Shown in pieces: positions 23,880 to 35,467 of a stretch of DNA of 64,000 nt (position 1 is its first letter; each line of letters starts with the position of its first letter). Position numbers and translations under genes: made by a program. This DNA is from Siphonodentalium dalli. Its lineage: Eukaryota > Mollusca > Scaphopoda > Gadilida > Siphonodentaliidae. The notes under the pieces are model-generated. The model saw only the letters and a program-made list of their open reading frames with translations, made no database searches and was not told the origin of the DNA. The stretch lies in assembly GCA_032622095.1 (NCBI GenBank), contig CP136061.1, positions 133,430,087-133,494,086 on the forward strand, written 5' to 3'.

Positions 23880-24213
23880 AGACTGATTGGGGAATAGGGG
23901 TGCAGCTCCATGCTGTTTCGCCCTATGTATGCAACGCTGGCGATACGAGTTTAAATCCACATGTGTCCATCGTGGACTTTGTAACTCGAAATCATTATCT
24001 GGTGTGGTTACCAGTTACTCGCCGATGGTCGGTGGTTTGCTGCACGTGGTCGACGAGTTTATCAGCCATCAGCATTGAAATCACTGTTATATAGGTTAGC
24101 CGTAAGTGCATGCATGTGCGGATTTCCTCCACCACTAAAACTGGCAATATCGTGATATGGCCTGAGTTGCTGAAAGCGACAATAAACCCCAATCAAGCAA
24201 TCAATCAATCATG
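23880..24213 (+). mobile_element. SINE with a mollusc-like conserved tail
   Basis: A box-B-like GCGATACGAGTTTAAATCC lies near 23940. The 3' part contains GGATTTCCTCCACCACTAAA, CGTGATATGGCCTGAGTTGC and ACAATAAACCCCAATC, then AATC repeats to 24210. I recognise this 3' architecture from SINE families common in molluscan genomes. The tRNA-like head is decayed and box A is not clear. Confidence 0.6.
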
Positions 24214-24554
24214 CACCTATACCGAAGTAATTCAGCACTAAGTCTTGTCGATACCACGGTCATCTTGGACGCTATGTTGAATTGGGAATTTTCGCCAAAG
24301 CGGATTTTAGCGGATATTGCATATGTTATCTGCAAACCAGTCCGCCCATTTAAGACCAAAACGGCTTCTTTGCCAATTTCGTCCGGGTCTAACCGCCCGA
24401 CGACCACACTACAACGGTCCGGGCGCAGCTTTTAGGAAAAGGTGGGTACCATAACAGATAAAATAGTCCTTCTATAATTATGTCAAGAACGAATAGCATA
24501 GTGATCAAGCAAACATCTTTGTATTTGCAAACTCGGCAATTATACCTTCCAAAT

Positions 24555-25110
24555 AGGGGGGGATTTTCCGGGCACGTATGCCGGGATGGGTGAGTGGTCG
24601 ATGGGACCAACAAACAATTTTTTCCGCAACTCAAAATTTGTTCCCTGCAAATTCCTTTTGACTGTTTTTGCAATGAGTTTGGCTTAAAACACCTTAGAAT
24701 GTCAATATTAACATAATTGAAAAATTTCATGATGATCAGACAAACAGTGTAGCCCATGCTAATGGATTGATTTTTGAAATCCAAGGTGGCTGCTGGCAGC
24801 CATATTTTTTTGGCCGAATGACCTCAAAATGACTCGTTCCTATTTACATGTCAATGTTATATTAACATCCATGACAAATAGTATGCACAGAAAGTCATAT
24901 ACAGTTGTTTACAGTGAATTTCCCCCCGCAAATCTCTGTTTTAGTGTTAAAAGGGGGTGGGTTTCAAAAAATGGTCGTGAAAAAACTGCCGAAAAGGGAA
25001 AACATTTGGACTCGGCGGGGGTGGGTTGGTCACAACAAGGGTCGAAAGAAAAAATATAGCATACGTGCTGAAAAAAAAATTCCGACCCCCCCCCCCCCCC
25101 CCCCCCATTG
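24555..25110 (+). repeat. Family-Z repeat, plus copy
   Basis: The order of blocks is: G-run with GGATTTTCCGGGCACGTATG; TTTTTTCCGCAACT; TTTTTGGCCGAATGACCTCA; CCCCCCGCAAATCTCTGTTT; ATGGTCGTGAAAAAACTGCC; a closing C21 run. The same order, inverted, fills 37085-37690, with long stretches of high identity. It has no coding frame of its own. Confidence 0.8.
25086..25106. repeat. C21 homopolymer
   Basis: Longest C/G run in the window; right edge of the family-Z copy. Confidence 0.95.
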
Positions 25111-25600
25111 TCCAAATGTGACATTCTTTCCGTTAAATTTACAAAACATTTATTTTCGGCATCGGGTGTTTCTCGCACTGAAAACAACATGGTCACACAT
25201 GTACGGCCGTTGTGGCTACGATATTGTTATAAGAATTAAAATTCATACGGATACCAATTGTCTTGTTGCATGTGACATGGATGCATAATGATAAGCATGT
25301 ATACTATTATTCACAAGAATACACCATTCAGTGAGATATGCCCGTCATTTAATCATCGGACCCTCGGATTATCGGACCATCGTAGTATCGGGAAGTCGTA
25401 TTGACATTATTGACATTTCTGGTGTTCACATACACATCTAATCACTCGTGAAATCAAGGTAAATCACACACAGGCATGTAATAAAAATATATAATTTGGT
25501 CTAAAACATATTGTACAATAAATATTGGATGGGAAATTTAAGTTATCAGACTAATTTAGGTAAGGATCTTTAAAGGGTCAGATGCAAGTTTTTGCCAAAA
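25111..25600. other. Unassigned spacer
   Basis: Nothing recognised apart from short ATCGGACC/TATCGG direct repeats near 25355-25392. Confidence 0.4.
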
Positions 25601-26932
25601 TAGTCTGGTCGATAAACTCAAATTTTAGGGTCAACCTAGAAAAAAATCGGACTAAGTTGGTTTTTATACCATTTTGAAGAGGAAGCTCTCCTCTATAACA
25701 TATCCAAAATCCGCTAAAATCCGCTTTGAGCATTTTTTGTAATTCTAGATGGCGTCCAAGATGGTTGCCATTTTCCTATAAGTCAGCTTGATGCAATTAT
25801 AGTGAGAACATCTTGTCATATGTAGACACATGTATACATTTTTGTGAAGCTAAGACAAAACGCCACCTTTATTTGCCAAAATTGGAAGTCCCCGTCCAAG
25901 ATGGCCGCCAAAATGGCGACCGGAAGTGGAATGTTTAAGTTGTTTTACTAATATCTTTAAGATAAGTTTCTGTGGTTTGGAACTGGATGAGAATTGTGAC
26001 TTTATTTTGTATTTAGCATGTTAAATGACCATTGGAGCAATGAAATATGCTGTTCGTGGAGTCCATACTCCTTCCGATCACTCAAAAATTCAATTTTACA
26101 AAACGCGGTATAACATTTCACAAAAGATCCCCATTGGGATTCTAGTCATATTTCACCAAGAAGTGGGAAGAACTGTGCAATGTAAGTGATGCATTCTATA
26201 TCTAATTGATATTCGAACTCAATGGTACTAAAATTGTTACTTTGGCTCAAAATGGCTGCCAAAATGGCCGCCAAATTATGGAAAATGGTAATTATTATCC
26301 CAGCGTGGCATGCAACCGCTTACAAGTTGTGGTGATGCACACAATTGATTATTCTGTCTTATATACATTGAATACCAACATTTCGTATGCACCTTGATTA
26401 ATTTTTACTATTTACTATTCTGAAACTAACAGAATTATGGGATTTTTCTATCACAAACAGCATCAAACTCGGCAAAAAATAACTTTTCATGTTTGGACCA
26501 TTTTTTTCAAGTAAAATGGAACTATCTTTGGTATCAAAGTTTCTTTTATTTTGATATGCATTAAATGTGTCACATTGTGGCGTTTTAGACAATATTACTC
26601 AAGATGACTTACAAAATGGCAACCAAATTTGGTAAAAAGTTTATATTCCGAACATTATTCTCTGCTGTTCCGAAATGGTAGTAAATTGTGACTCACTTGG
26701 TTATTAAACATGCTACTTAATCAACTGACAACTAAATTTTATATTCTGGTTGTCCCAGCACCTTATGAGGCACGACAAATTCAGTTTAAGGGATGCAGTG
26801 TGGATTTTGCCGAACACCTCTTTAGGGATTCTGTCCATGTTTTTAACGGAAGCGGACAGAATGTTGAAACTGAACTGAAAGGGATCATATTATGTGGCTA
26901 CTCTGGCTCATTTGCATCAAAATTGATTAACT
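25601..26932. repeat. FB-D left arm
   Basis: It contains several AAGATGGCNGCC/CAAAATGGC blocks, a motif common in invertebrate dispersed repeats. The 75-codon frame at 26710-26937 has an inverted counterpart in the right arm and is a repeat frame. Confidence 0.85.
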
Positions 26933-27029
26933 TATAAACTATTGTCAGGAAAACCGTTTTCTTCACATTGCATATAAAACGCAATTAATGTGGATATTAC
27001 CTCTATCGATTAGCATATCCTTGAGTTAT

Positions 27030-27517
27030 TGTGGAAAGCGATAGTCACATATGTGCACCAGTACAACTCACACATGAGCATGCAGTCACTCCATATATAC
27101 ATGGACACCACATAAATGGTCATGTGCCACTCGCTGTGTAGACATACACCTCACCCATTACCATACAGCCACACTTGGGTTTATCCATACACCAAAGCAT
27201 GACCCTATAGCCGTGAATAACCATGCAGACACACCAGGTATACTCCTACACCTCACACGATCTGTATACATATTCACTACATACATGAACACAAAGTAAC
27301 CTCTTGTATACCTATTCGCCTCACCATAGGCCATACAGTAACTCCATGCATATTTAGTTGCCACATGCATAGCTATATAACCACTAAAGATATACATATA
27401 CACCACACCGATGACCATACAGTCACTCCTGGTATACATGTTCGTTACATCCATGATCATACATCTCTTCTTGTATACCTATTTGTCTCACCCGTGGTCG
27501 TACAGTCTCACGCCATG

Positions 27518-27575
<58 letters not shown>

Positions 27576-28680
27576 CGACACCCGTGGCCATATAGCCACT
27601 CAAGATATACATATACACCCAACCCAAAACCACGGAGTCACTCCATGTATATACATATAGACCTCACAAATGGCCTTACAGCCCTTCTAGATGTAGCAAT
27701 GTCCCGTACCGCGCACACGGCCATTCATACACTCCAGACTTGCATATACACCTGACACATGACAATTCAGCCTCTCGCTGTATACGCATAAACCACATTC
27801 GTGATCATAGTCACACCTTGTATATCAATTCACCCCACCATTAATTTGTGCCATACTGTCAATCCCTATATACATATTGCCCGTGGCCATATAGTCACTC
27901 ATGATATACACATACACCTCACCCATGACCACAGCGTCACTCCAGGTGTATATATATACCTCACCATTGGCCATACAGCCCTTCTAGATATACCAATACC
28001 CCGCACACACGGCCATTCGCACACTTCAGACTTGCATATACAGCTCAACCGAGACAATTCAGCCACTCGCTGTATACATATACACCGTCTCCATGAGCAT
28101 TCAGCTATTCACTGTATGCTTGTACACACCACCAATGGCAATACAATAGGCCCTACACATAAACATATACATCCCACCATCACCATGAGGTCACTATCTA
28201 TATACACTAGCCGCCAATGGCATCAAAGTGTACTCCATGTATGCATATACACTTCAACAATGACGTGCAGTCATTCCATGTACACATATACACATTGCCC
28301 ATAACCATACAACCACATCCTATTTATACAAACACCCATCCATTACCATACATCCATCATATGTATACATATACACCCACCCATGGCAATACAGCCACCC
28401 AATGTACACATGTACAGCCCACCCCTGACCACACAGTCACTCCATGTATACATCCAGGACAGTGTAGCTGCTATTGTTATGCCCATACACCACTTCAATG
28501 ACCAGACAGCCACTCACTGTAAACATGTTCACCTCACACATCACCATACAGCTACTCCTTATATACCTATACATCTCACCATGGGCACCCCATCCATGAC
28601 CATATGGTCACACATTGTATAACTATTCACATCATTCATGAATACATTAACTCCATGTATACCTACTCACTTCGCCTATG
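27030..28680. repeat. 42-bp minisatellite, orientation 2
   Basis: Roughly 39 imperfect units like CCATACAGTCACTCCATGTA plus TACATATACACCTCACCCATGA fill the loop between the FB-D arms. Because 42 is a multiple of three, frames stay open over long distances (up to 167 codons) without coding meaning. A pure TA stretch interrupts it. Confidence 0.9.
27523..27571. repeat. TA microsatellite
   Basis: About 24 TA repeats inside the minisatellite, next to its TGTATATGTATA motif, from which it may have expanded. Confidence 0.95.
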
Positions 28681-28712
28681 ACCATACAGTCAACAGACAT
28701 ACACACTGTATT

Positions 28713-30016
28713 AAGTTGATTAATGTTGATGCTAATGGGCCAGAATAGCCACACAATATGATCCCTCTCAGTTCAGTTTCAACGTTCTGCCCATTTCCGT
28801 TCAAAAGCAAGAAAGTTTTTGGCAAAATCCATATTGCATTCCTCAAAATGAACTTGTCATGCCTCGTAGGGTACCGGGACAACCAGAATAGAACATTTAG
28901 TTGATTAAGTAGCATGTGAGTCACAATTGATTATGTATACATATACACCACGTATATACACATATGCATATGTATATAATAATGTTTACCAAATTTGGTT
29001 GCCATTTTGGAAGCCATCTTGAGTAATTCTGTCTAAAACACCTCAGTGTGACACGTGTAACACATATCAAAACAATAAACATATTTGATACCAAACATGG
29101 TTTACTTTTACTTTTAAAAAATGTCTCAAACCTGAACAGCGATTTTTTTGCCGATTTTGATATCAGGTTTGTGATTGAAAATTTCGAATAATTCTGGTAA
29201 TTTCAGTGGTTAAAATAGTAACAAATACCCAAGGTGCATCAGAAATGTTAGTAGTCAAGCTATATAAGACAGAGTAGTCAATTGTGTGCATCAACACAAC
29301 TTGTAAGCGGTTGCATGGCACGCTGGGATAATAACTACCATTTTCCATATTTTGACAGCCATTTTGGCAGCCATTTTGAGCCAAAGTGACAATTTTGGTA
29401 CCATTGAGTTAAAATATCAATAAGATATAGAATGCATCACTTACATTGCACAGTTCTTCCCACTTCTTGATGAAATATGACTAGAATTCCAATGGGGATC
29501 TTTTGTGAAATGTTATACCGCGTTTTGTAAAATCGAATTTTTGAGTGATCGGAAGGGGTGATGACATCAAGAACAGCATATTCCATTGTTCCAATCATCA
29601 GTTAACATGCTAAATACAAATTAAAGTCACAATTCTCAACCAGTTCCAAACCACAGAAACTTATCTTAAAGATATTAGTAAAACAAACTTTAAAATTCCA
29701 CTTCCGGTCGCCATTTTGGCGGCCATCTTGGACGTGGAGTTCCTATTTTGGCACATAAAGGTGGCGTTATGTCTTAGCTTCACAAAAATGTATACAGGTG
29801 TATACATATGACAAGATGTTCTCACTATAATTGCATCAAGCTGACTTATAGGAAAATGGCAGCCATCTTGGACGCCATCTTGAATTACAAAAAATGCTCA
29901 AAGCGGATTTTAGCGGATTTTGGATATGTTATAGAGGAGAGCTTCCTCTTCAAAATGGTATACAAACCAACTTAGTCCAATTTTTTTCTAGGTCAAACTT
30001 TTTATCGACCAGACTA
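28713..30016. repeat. FB-D right arm
   Basis: Inverse of 25601-26932. It carries an extra ATACATATACACCACGTATA stretch near 28935-28985 that resembles minisatellite sequence invading the arm. Confidence 0.85.
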
Positions 30017-30854
30017 AAATGTCCTGGTATTTCAAAATGGATTTTCTCAAAATAGATGTCAGGAATTTCTTTGTGAAATTATGGTACAAGCGATTATTGT
30101 GACACAATATTTAAGAACCATCGACCCACTGAATATTATAACCTTTTTTGACATGAAACATATTTAAAATGTCACTGTTTTCAGGTACCAAAACCTCTGT
30201 AAAATAGATTATTTTTCAAAAGAGCTGTTGATATATACATGATATTATACCCTGAAGATCATGAAAGGAGACTTAATTTTTCTTGATTCGTGAAATTTAA
30301 TTATTTATTTCCATTTAGAAAGGCAACTACCCATAATATTTTGAGAATGTTCATGTCATGCTAGTTGATCAATGAAAAATTGGGCCGGGATTAGTCCTGG
30401 GTCATGTGTTCATAACCAAGTTAAAGCTGACCACCATATCTCTTGACACTATGCATGGCCTAATTACAGGTGATTGCTCCCTGCTGGGGTGAACCACACT
30501 GCATATAAACATTATTTTTCATTGGGCTGGAATATTTGTGACTGCTCTATTCTTCAGTATATTATGTGTGGGTATGATACTATATTATGTCATAACAAAT
30601 CTAATTCAACATTAACATACAAATGCAGCCTCCTCTCAAATATAGAGCCAAAAAATAAGCTATTCGGTGATTGAAGTTTTGTGTGATATTAATTATTCTA
30701 GCAGTTCTTGGTAGCGAGAGGAACAACCAATGAACTAATATGTTTAACCTTTCAAATGTATTAAAATCCATTGTTTTTGTTGTCTCTTAATAATTGCCCA
30801 TATTCTAATATATACAATGAAGATGATAATATGTGAAATTAAAAAACAATTGCC
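30017..30854. other. Unassigned AT-rich interval
   Basis: No gene or repeat recognised. Confidence 0.45.
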
Positions 30855-30859
30855 ACATT
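30855..30859. repeat. Left 5-bp duplication of FB-E
   Basis: ACATT, repeated at 34249-34253 directly outside the other end. Confidence 0.65.
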
Positions 30860-31564
30860 CACTGTGTAGGAACGGAAGTGAACGATGTATCGCGGTAATC
30901 GCGAACATAAATAAAAGTCGCTCGCCTCAGCTTGACTACGGTATACGTATATTTTCGTCTTTCCCTCCAATTGTGTCAAAATCCCAGCCCGGATGCCAAC
31001 CTGCCTCGATGAGGGGTATGTTTCGCTACATTTTCCTACTAATTTCGTTTCAGTACCGTGTCTAGTTCTCTCGTAAATCAAGTTTAAACCTCTTATTTTC
31101 GTGCTAAAAACACGTCACGTTTGCGATCAAAAGCACATTTTTCAAACTATACCACGTCGTATGTTATAACAAAGACATGTTTTGAATGCCTTAATATCCC
31201 ATTGAAAGCCACGCTTAGCGTTTGTCCCCAGTTTCATGTGTTTTCCCGAAATACGAGCCCGATTTCAAAACGTGGTGCTCCAACAGAATTGAACGCACGG
31301 TAATATTTGACAAAAAAACATTGAACGCACGGTATTTTTTTTATTATTTGTATTGAACGCACGGTAAACATTCGATTACAACATGTAAAATGCATTACAC
31401 TTAAACATTTTTGTATATTGGAGTGAAAACTGAATCGCTAGTATTAAAATAGGTTATAGACCACCAATAACAAACACATATATATATATATATGGACATA
31501 ATTGAACTCATATTACGGTCGTAATCTACAATCTTTGTTTCAACATATAAAACTTTTAATTTAT

Positions 31565-31975
31565 CCCTCAAGCTGGTGCCAAAAATATGCTATAATAGGG
31601 TTTTATATGGAGTGGCAATGTGTTTTGAACCGAAATGCATATAATGTCCATGCATGAACATGAATGTGGTTGTACCCCCCCCCCCCCCAAATTGATCAAA
31701 TAATTTAGCCCTCAAGCTGGTACCAAAATATGCTATATTAGGGTTTTATGTGGAGTGGCATGGGGTTCTGAATCGATATAAATATAATGTCCATGCATGA
31801 ACATGGATGTGGTTGAACCCCCCCCCCCCAATTGATCAAATAATTTAGCCCTCAAGCTGGTACCAAAATATGCTATATTAGGGTTTTATGTGGAGTGGCA
31901 TGGGGTTCTGAACCGAAATAAATATAATGTCCATGTATGAACATGGATGTGGTTGTACCCCCCCCCTGATCAAAT
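31565..31975. repeat. Three 140-144-bp tandem units, FB-E left arm
   Basis: Units begin CCCTCAAGCTGGT at 31565, 31709 and 31849. Each contains TTAGGGTTTTATGTGGAGTG and ends near a C-run (C14, C12, C9) after GGATGTGGTTG. The right arm has two units. Confidence 0.9.
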
Positions 31976-32152
31976 ACTACTAATAGTTGGAAAATTTAAC
32001 CCTCCAATTTAACAGCATGCAGTTGGAAAATTCAGACTTTAACCAGGTAGAATCTTGATCTTTCTGGCTTGATTTTAGTCTAAATTTGCATTTTTTATTT
32101 AGCCTAGTTGAAAAATTCCAACTCAATGGTGAAACGGTAGTCGGGTATTTTA

Positions 32153-32573
32153 AAACTATAGATTAACTATATTTTATAATGTGTTAGAATTTGTCCAAAA
32201 TACGACACAATGTATATCTTGTTTTCGTGGAAATGCGTCACATGATATGATGTTCTCGAAATAACACAATATAACATAGTATAAACTATATACTAGTATA
32301 GTTGTATGAAAGTAAAATATTACCTTCGACCAAAGATGGTGGGGTTCCAAGGTTACACTCGAGATAGCGAAACCGTCTATGTGCACAAGCTGGTGGGTAT
32401 ACAATAATATCGACACATAATACGGGTCATCCTAAGTCCCACATATGGGCGTGTATTTAAAGAGCATTTTATGATTATAACAGTTCCATATACTAGTATC
32501 ATATATACAGCTTTTTGATTGAACCTAATTGTCATGAGATCACGAATATATTCAAATTCAACGAGTTGCTCAC
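32153..32573. other. FB-E centre, left of the zinc-finger exon
   Basis: AT-rich, no recognised feature. On the minus strand this would be intron downstream of the GTGAGC donor at 32568-32573. Confidence 0.4.
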
Positions 32574-32691
32574 CATAATGTCTATGTAGGCTCGTTTTGT
32601 GTTGTGTTGCGAAGGAGCAGTTCGGTGACCGACACCAGAACTCTGGTGTCGCTGGGGCATCCGATCCAGATATGTCAAATGATTCGTCCAT
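32574..32691 (-). CDS. Candidate exon with a split C2H2 zinc finger
   Basis: On the minus strand a clean acceptor (TTTCTATATTTCAG) directly precedes an ATG at 32689-32691. A consensus donor (GTGAGC) follows base 32574 in phase 1. The 39 codons are acidic at first (MDESFDISGSDAP) and then give WCRSPNCSFATQHKTSLHRH: C20-x4-C25-x12-H38, a C2H2 finger lacking its last histidine at the exon edge. The next exon would need to supply it. The exon lies in the single-copy centre of FB-E, so it could be a host exon whose flanks were invaded, a captured fragment, or part of an element-borne protein. Not confirmed as expressed. Confidence 0.4.
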
Positions 32692-33114
32692 CTGAAATAT
32701 AGAAATGGGCCGTATATAGAATCAGCGATATGTCGAAATGGGGTTCACGGTTCACCAGAATCATCGGAAAGCAAGGGGAAGGGCTACATAAAAGGGCACT
32801 TTCATGTATGTTATGGGCTACAGCCAATGTAATACACACGCGTCAGTTTAATATAAATGTATAACTTAACAACTCCCTGCAAATTCCTTCAATTGTACAT
32901 GGATTTCATGCAGAATGGCGACAAAAAGGCAATCCGTGGCACCTCTCGCTCCCCTATAGACAGGGGTCACACCATGTTCCCTCTGCATACTCGCACCCGG
33001 TGTCGCTGGTCCTGTTTGATGGTATGACCCTCCTCGTGAAATATAGGGAATATCTTATTTTGGTGTATGTATTTGTGCTTTTTGGGTTCCATTTGCTCGA
33101 CTATACTCAGCCCC
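32692..33114. other. FB-E centre, right of the zinc-finger exon
   Basis: A minus-strand frame from an ATG at about 33090 (MEPKKHKYIHQNK) runs about 40 codons and could be an upstream exon, but donor support (GTGCGA) is weak. Otherwise unassigned. Confidence 0.3.
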
Positions 33115-33301
33115 AAAATACCCGACTACCGTTTCACCATTGAGTTGGAATTTTTCAACTAGGCTAAATAAAAAATGCAAATTTAGACTAAAATCAAGCC
33201 AGAAAGATCAAGATTCTACCTGGTTAAAGTCTGAATTTTCCAACTGCATGCTGTTAAATTGGAGGGTTAAATTTTCCAGCTATTAGTAGTATTTGATCAA
33301 T

Positions 33302-33553
33302 GGGGGGGGGGGGTTGTACAACCACATCCATGTTCATACATGGACATTATATTTATTTCGGTTCAGAACCCCATGCCACTCCACATAAAACCCTAATATA
33401 GCTTGAGGGCTAAATTATTTGATCAATTGGGGGGGGGGGGGGTACAACCACATTCATGTTAATGCATGGACATTATATGTATTTCGATTCAAAACACATT
33501 GCCACTCCATATAAAACCCTATTATAGCATATTTTTGGCACCAGCTTGAGGGA
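33302..33553. repeat. Two tandem units, FB-E right arm
   Basis: Inverse of the left-arm units, with G12 at 33302-33313 and G14 at 33429-33442. One unit fewer than the left arm. Confidence 0.9.
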
Positions 33554-34248
33554 TAAATTAAAAGTTTTATATGTTGAAACAAAGATTGTAGATTACGACC
33601 CAAATATGAGTTCAATTATGTCCATATGTGTTTGTTATTGGTGGTCTATAATCTATTTTAATACTAGCGATTCAGTTTTCACTCCAATATACAAAAATGT
33701 TTAAGTGTAAGGCATTTTACATGGTGTAATCGAATGTTTACCGTGCGTTCAATACAAATAATAAAAAAAATACCGTGTGTTCAATGTTTTTTTGTCAAAT
33801 ATTACCGTGCGTTCAATTCTGTTTGAGCACCATGCACGCTTTGAAATCGGGCTCGTATTTCGGGAAAACACATGAAACTGGGGACAAACGCTAAGCGTGG
33901 CTTTCAATGGGATATTAAGGCATCCAAAACATGTCTTTGTTATAAAATAAGACGTGGTATAGTTTGAAAAATGTGCTTTTGATCGCAAACGTGACGTGTT
34001 TTTAGCACGAAAATAAGAGGTTTAAACTTGATTTACGAAAGAACTAGACACGGTACTGAAACGAAATTAGTAGGAAAATGTAGCGAAACATACCCCTCAT
34101 CGAGGCAGGTTGGCATCCGGGCTGGGGTTTTGACACAATTGGAGGGAAAGACGAAAATATACGTACCGTAGTCAAGCTCAGGCGAGCGACTTTTATTTAT
34201 GTTCGATTACCGCGATACATCATCGTTCACTTCCGTTCCTACACAGTG

Positions 34249-34253
34249 ACATT
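34249..34253. repeat. Right 5-bp duplication of FB-E
   Basis: ACATT, identical to 30855-30859. Confidence 0.65.
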
Positions 34254-35467
34254 GATCCAGAGAACTTATCTGTTGAAAATATATTGCCATTATTTGCTGG
34301 ATTTAGGAAAACCGTGCGTCTCCCCCTTACACATCTTTCATTTCAGACAATTGAAGAATTGAAAAAAAATGTCTCAAATTGTAGGGATTTAGGGAAGCCA
34401 ACAATTTAGAAAAAGCATGTCAACATGAATACTGTGTTATAGAACATACAACTCCTCAATCACCACCAACAGTTATAGTTATTTTTCAATCTGCTCGGCC
34501 ATATTGAAAGAAATTGTCGCTCTGTCACATTTATAACGCCCTTTACTCGGGTATATACGGTTTAATACACATATAAGAGCCGTTTACCTGACAAATATAA
34601 AGCGAGAATGATGATATCAGCGAAGCAATATGTGGAGGTGAGAACAGCTTGACGTGTAGAAGGTATTATCGGATTTCTGTACTTTCTCTTTTGTATTGTT
34701 TGAACAGAAATCCCAGATCACCACTCTCATTATCCTCGCACAGTGGGTGACGAATCCCGATCTATACAGACTCATACCGCTTTACGGTGGGCACGTCTCG
34801 AGTTCGTCCGAATAGAAGTACCGTTCAACAACAAACGGTCGAGTGCCTCGAGCAAAACGAGGACACATAAAATAAAGCACATGTAGAAGAAACCAAAGCG
34901 GCACGACGCGCTGGCATGCAGCGCTACAGACCTCCAGCTGAAGAGTTTCAATCAACCTCAACCAACTGCAAATATTCATGGTATAAATGTGGGTACAGTG
35001 ATTCACCTTCGTATATATCGGCACCCCCTCCCATCGAATGTTTCCCTATCACGTAGGAGCCTTGTTCCAGAAAATATAATGTCAACAGTTGAACTAAGTG
35101 TATATTAGTGTTATAAATGTTAACATAACTTCTTAATATTTCTTATATGTGTGTTTGATATGCTATTGGGAATGGAGTCAATTAAGTTTAGATAATTTTT
35201 TTGCCCCATGTCTGTTCATATTGTTCGGGTTTTTACCTATACCATGAGCGAGCCGTTGGTAAAAACATGGCTTCGGGTAGGTAAAACCTGTACGTACTAT
35301 ATATACGTGAATAGACACGGGATATTATAATAGTATACTCTGCAGAAACTTGCCGAAATCATAGCTCTTTATTGTTTCGTGCTGAAATCCTGATTGTTCT
35401 ACGTTGTTGAATAAGTCTGTCAGTGTGCATGGTGGTTTGCGCTCCAAAATACACCTAACAATATTCG
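34254..35467. other. Unassigned interval
   Basis: No gene supported. A small inverted pair (GGGTTTTTACCTA / TAGGTAAAACC) sits at 35228-35288. Minus-strand frames near 34782-35024 lack splice or domain support. Confidence 0.45.

Larger units (their letters stand above)
25601..30016. mobile_element. FB-D: 4.4-kb inverted-repeat element with 1.3-kb arms
   Basis: The left arm (25601-26932) starts TAGTCTGGTCGATAAA. The right arm (28713-30016) ends with its inverse. Collinear landmarks include GGAAGCTCTCCTCTATAACA, AAAATCCGCTTTGAGCATTT, AAGATGGCCGCC, CCAATGG and GGCTACTCTGGCTCATTTG. The arms are similar but not identical, with small indels. The 1.8-kb centre is almost wholly a minisatellite. No transposase frame; target duplication not resolved. 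Confidence 0.85.
30860..34248. mobile_element. FB-E: foldback element with CACTGTG termini
   Basis: The ends CACTGTGTAGGAACGGAAGT (left) and ACTTCCGTTCCTACACAGTG (right) are perfect inverted repeats, bracketed by ACATT. The left arm is 30860-32152, the right arm 33115-34248, and the centre about 0.96 kb. CACTGTG fits the CACWRTG terminal consensus and the 5-bp duplication of the Transib/RAG-type superfamily, but I see no transposase and the duplication is AT-rich, unlike typical Transib targets. Superfamily assignment is therefore tentative. The arms differ mainly in tandem-unit number. Confidence 0.8.

Noticed and set aside
27365-28622. Long open frames (up to 167 codons) on the plus strand
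   Set aside because: They lie in the 42-bp minisatellite. A period divisible by three keeps a frame open; the protein is just a degenerate 14-residue repeat.
26710-28924. Pair of similar 75-82-codon frames on opposite strands
   Set aside because: They are the two arms of FB-D; similarity reflects DNA homology and neither frame is better preserved than the flanks.
30860-30890. True RAG recombination signal with heptamer and nonamer
   Set aside because: Only the heptamer-like end is visible; no ACAAAAACC-like nonamer at 12 or 23 bp spacing.
34782-35024. 80-codon minus frame with several cysteines
   Set aside because: Cysteine spacing fits no family I know and no splice or start context supports it.
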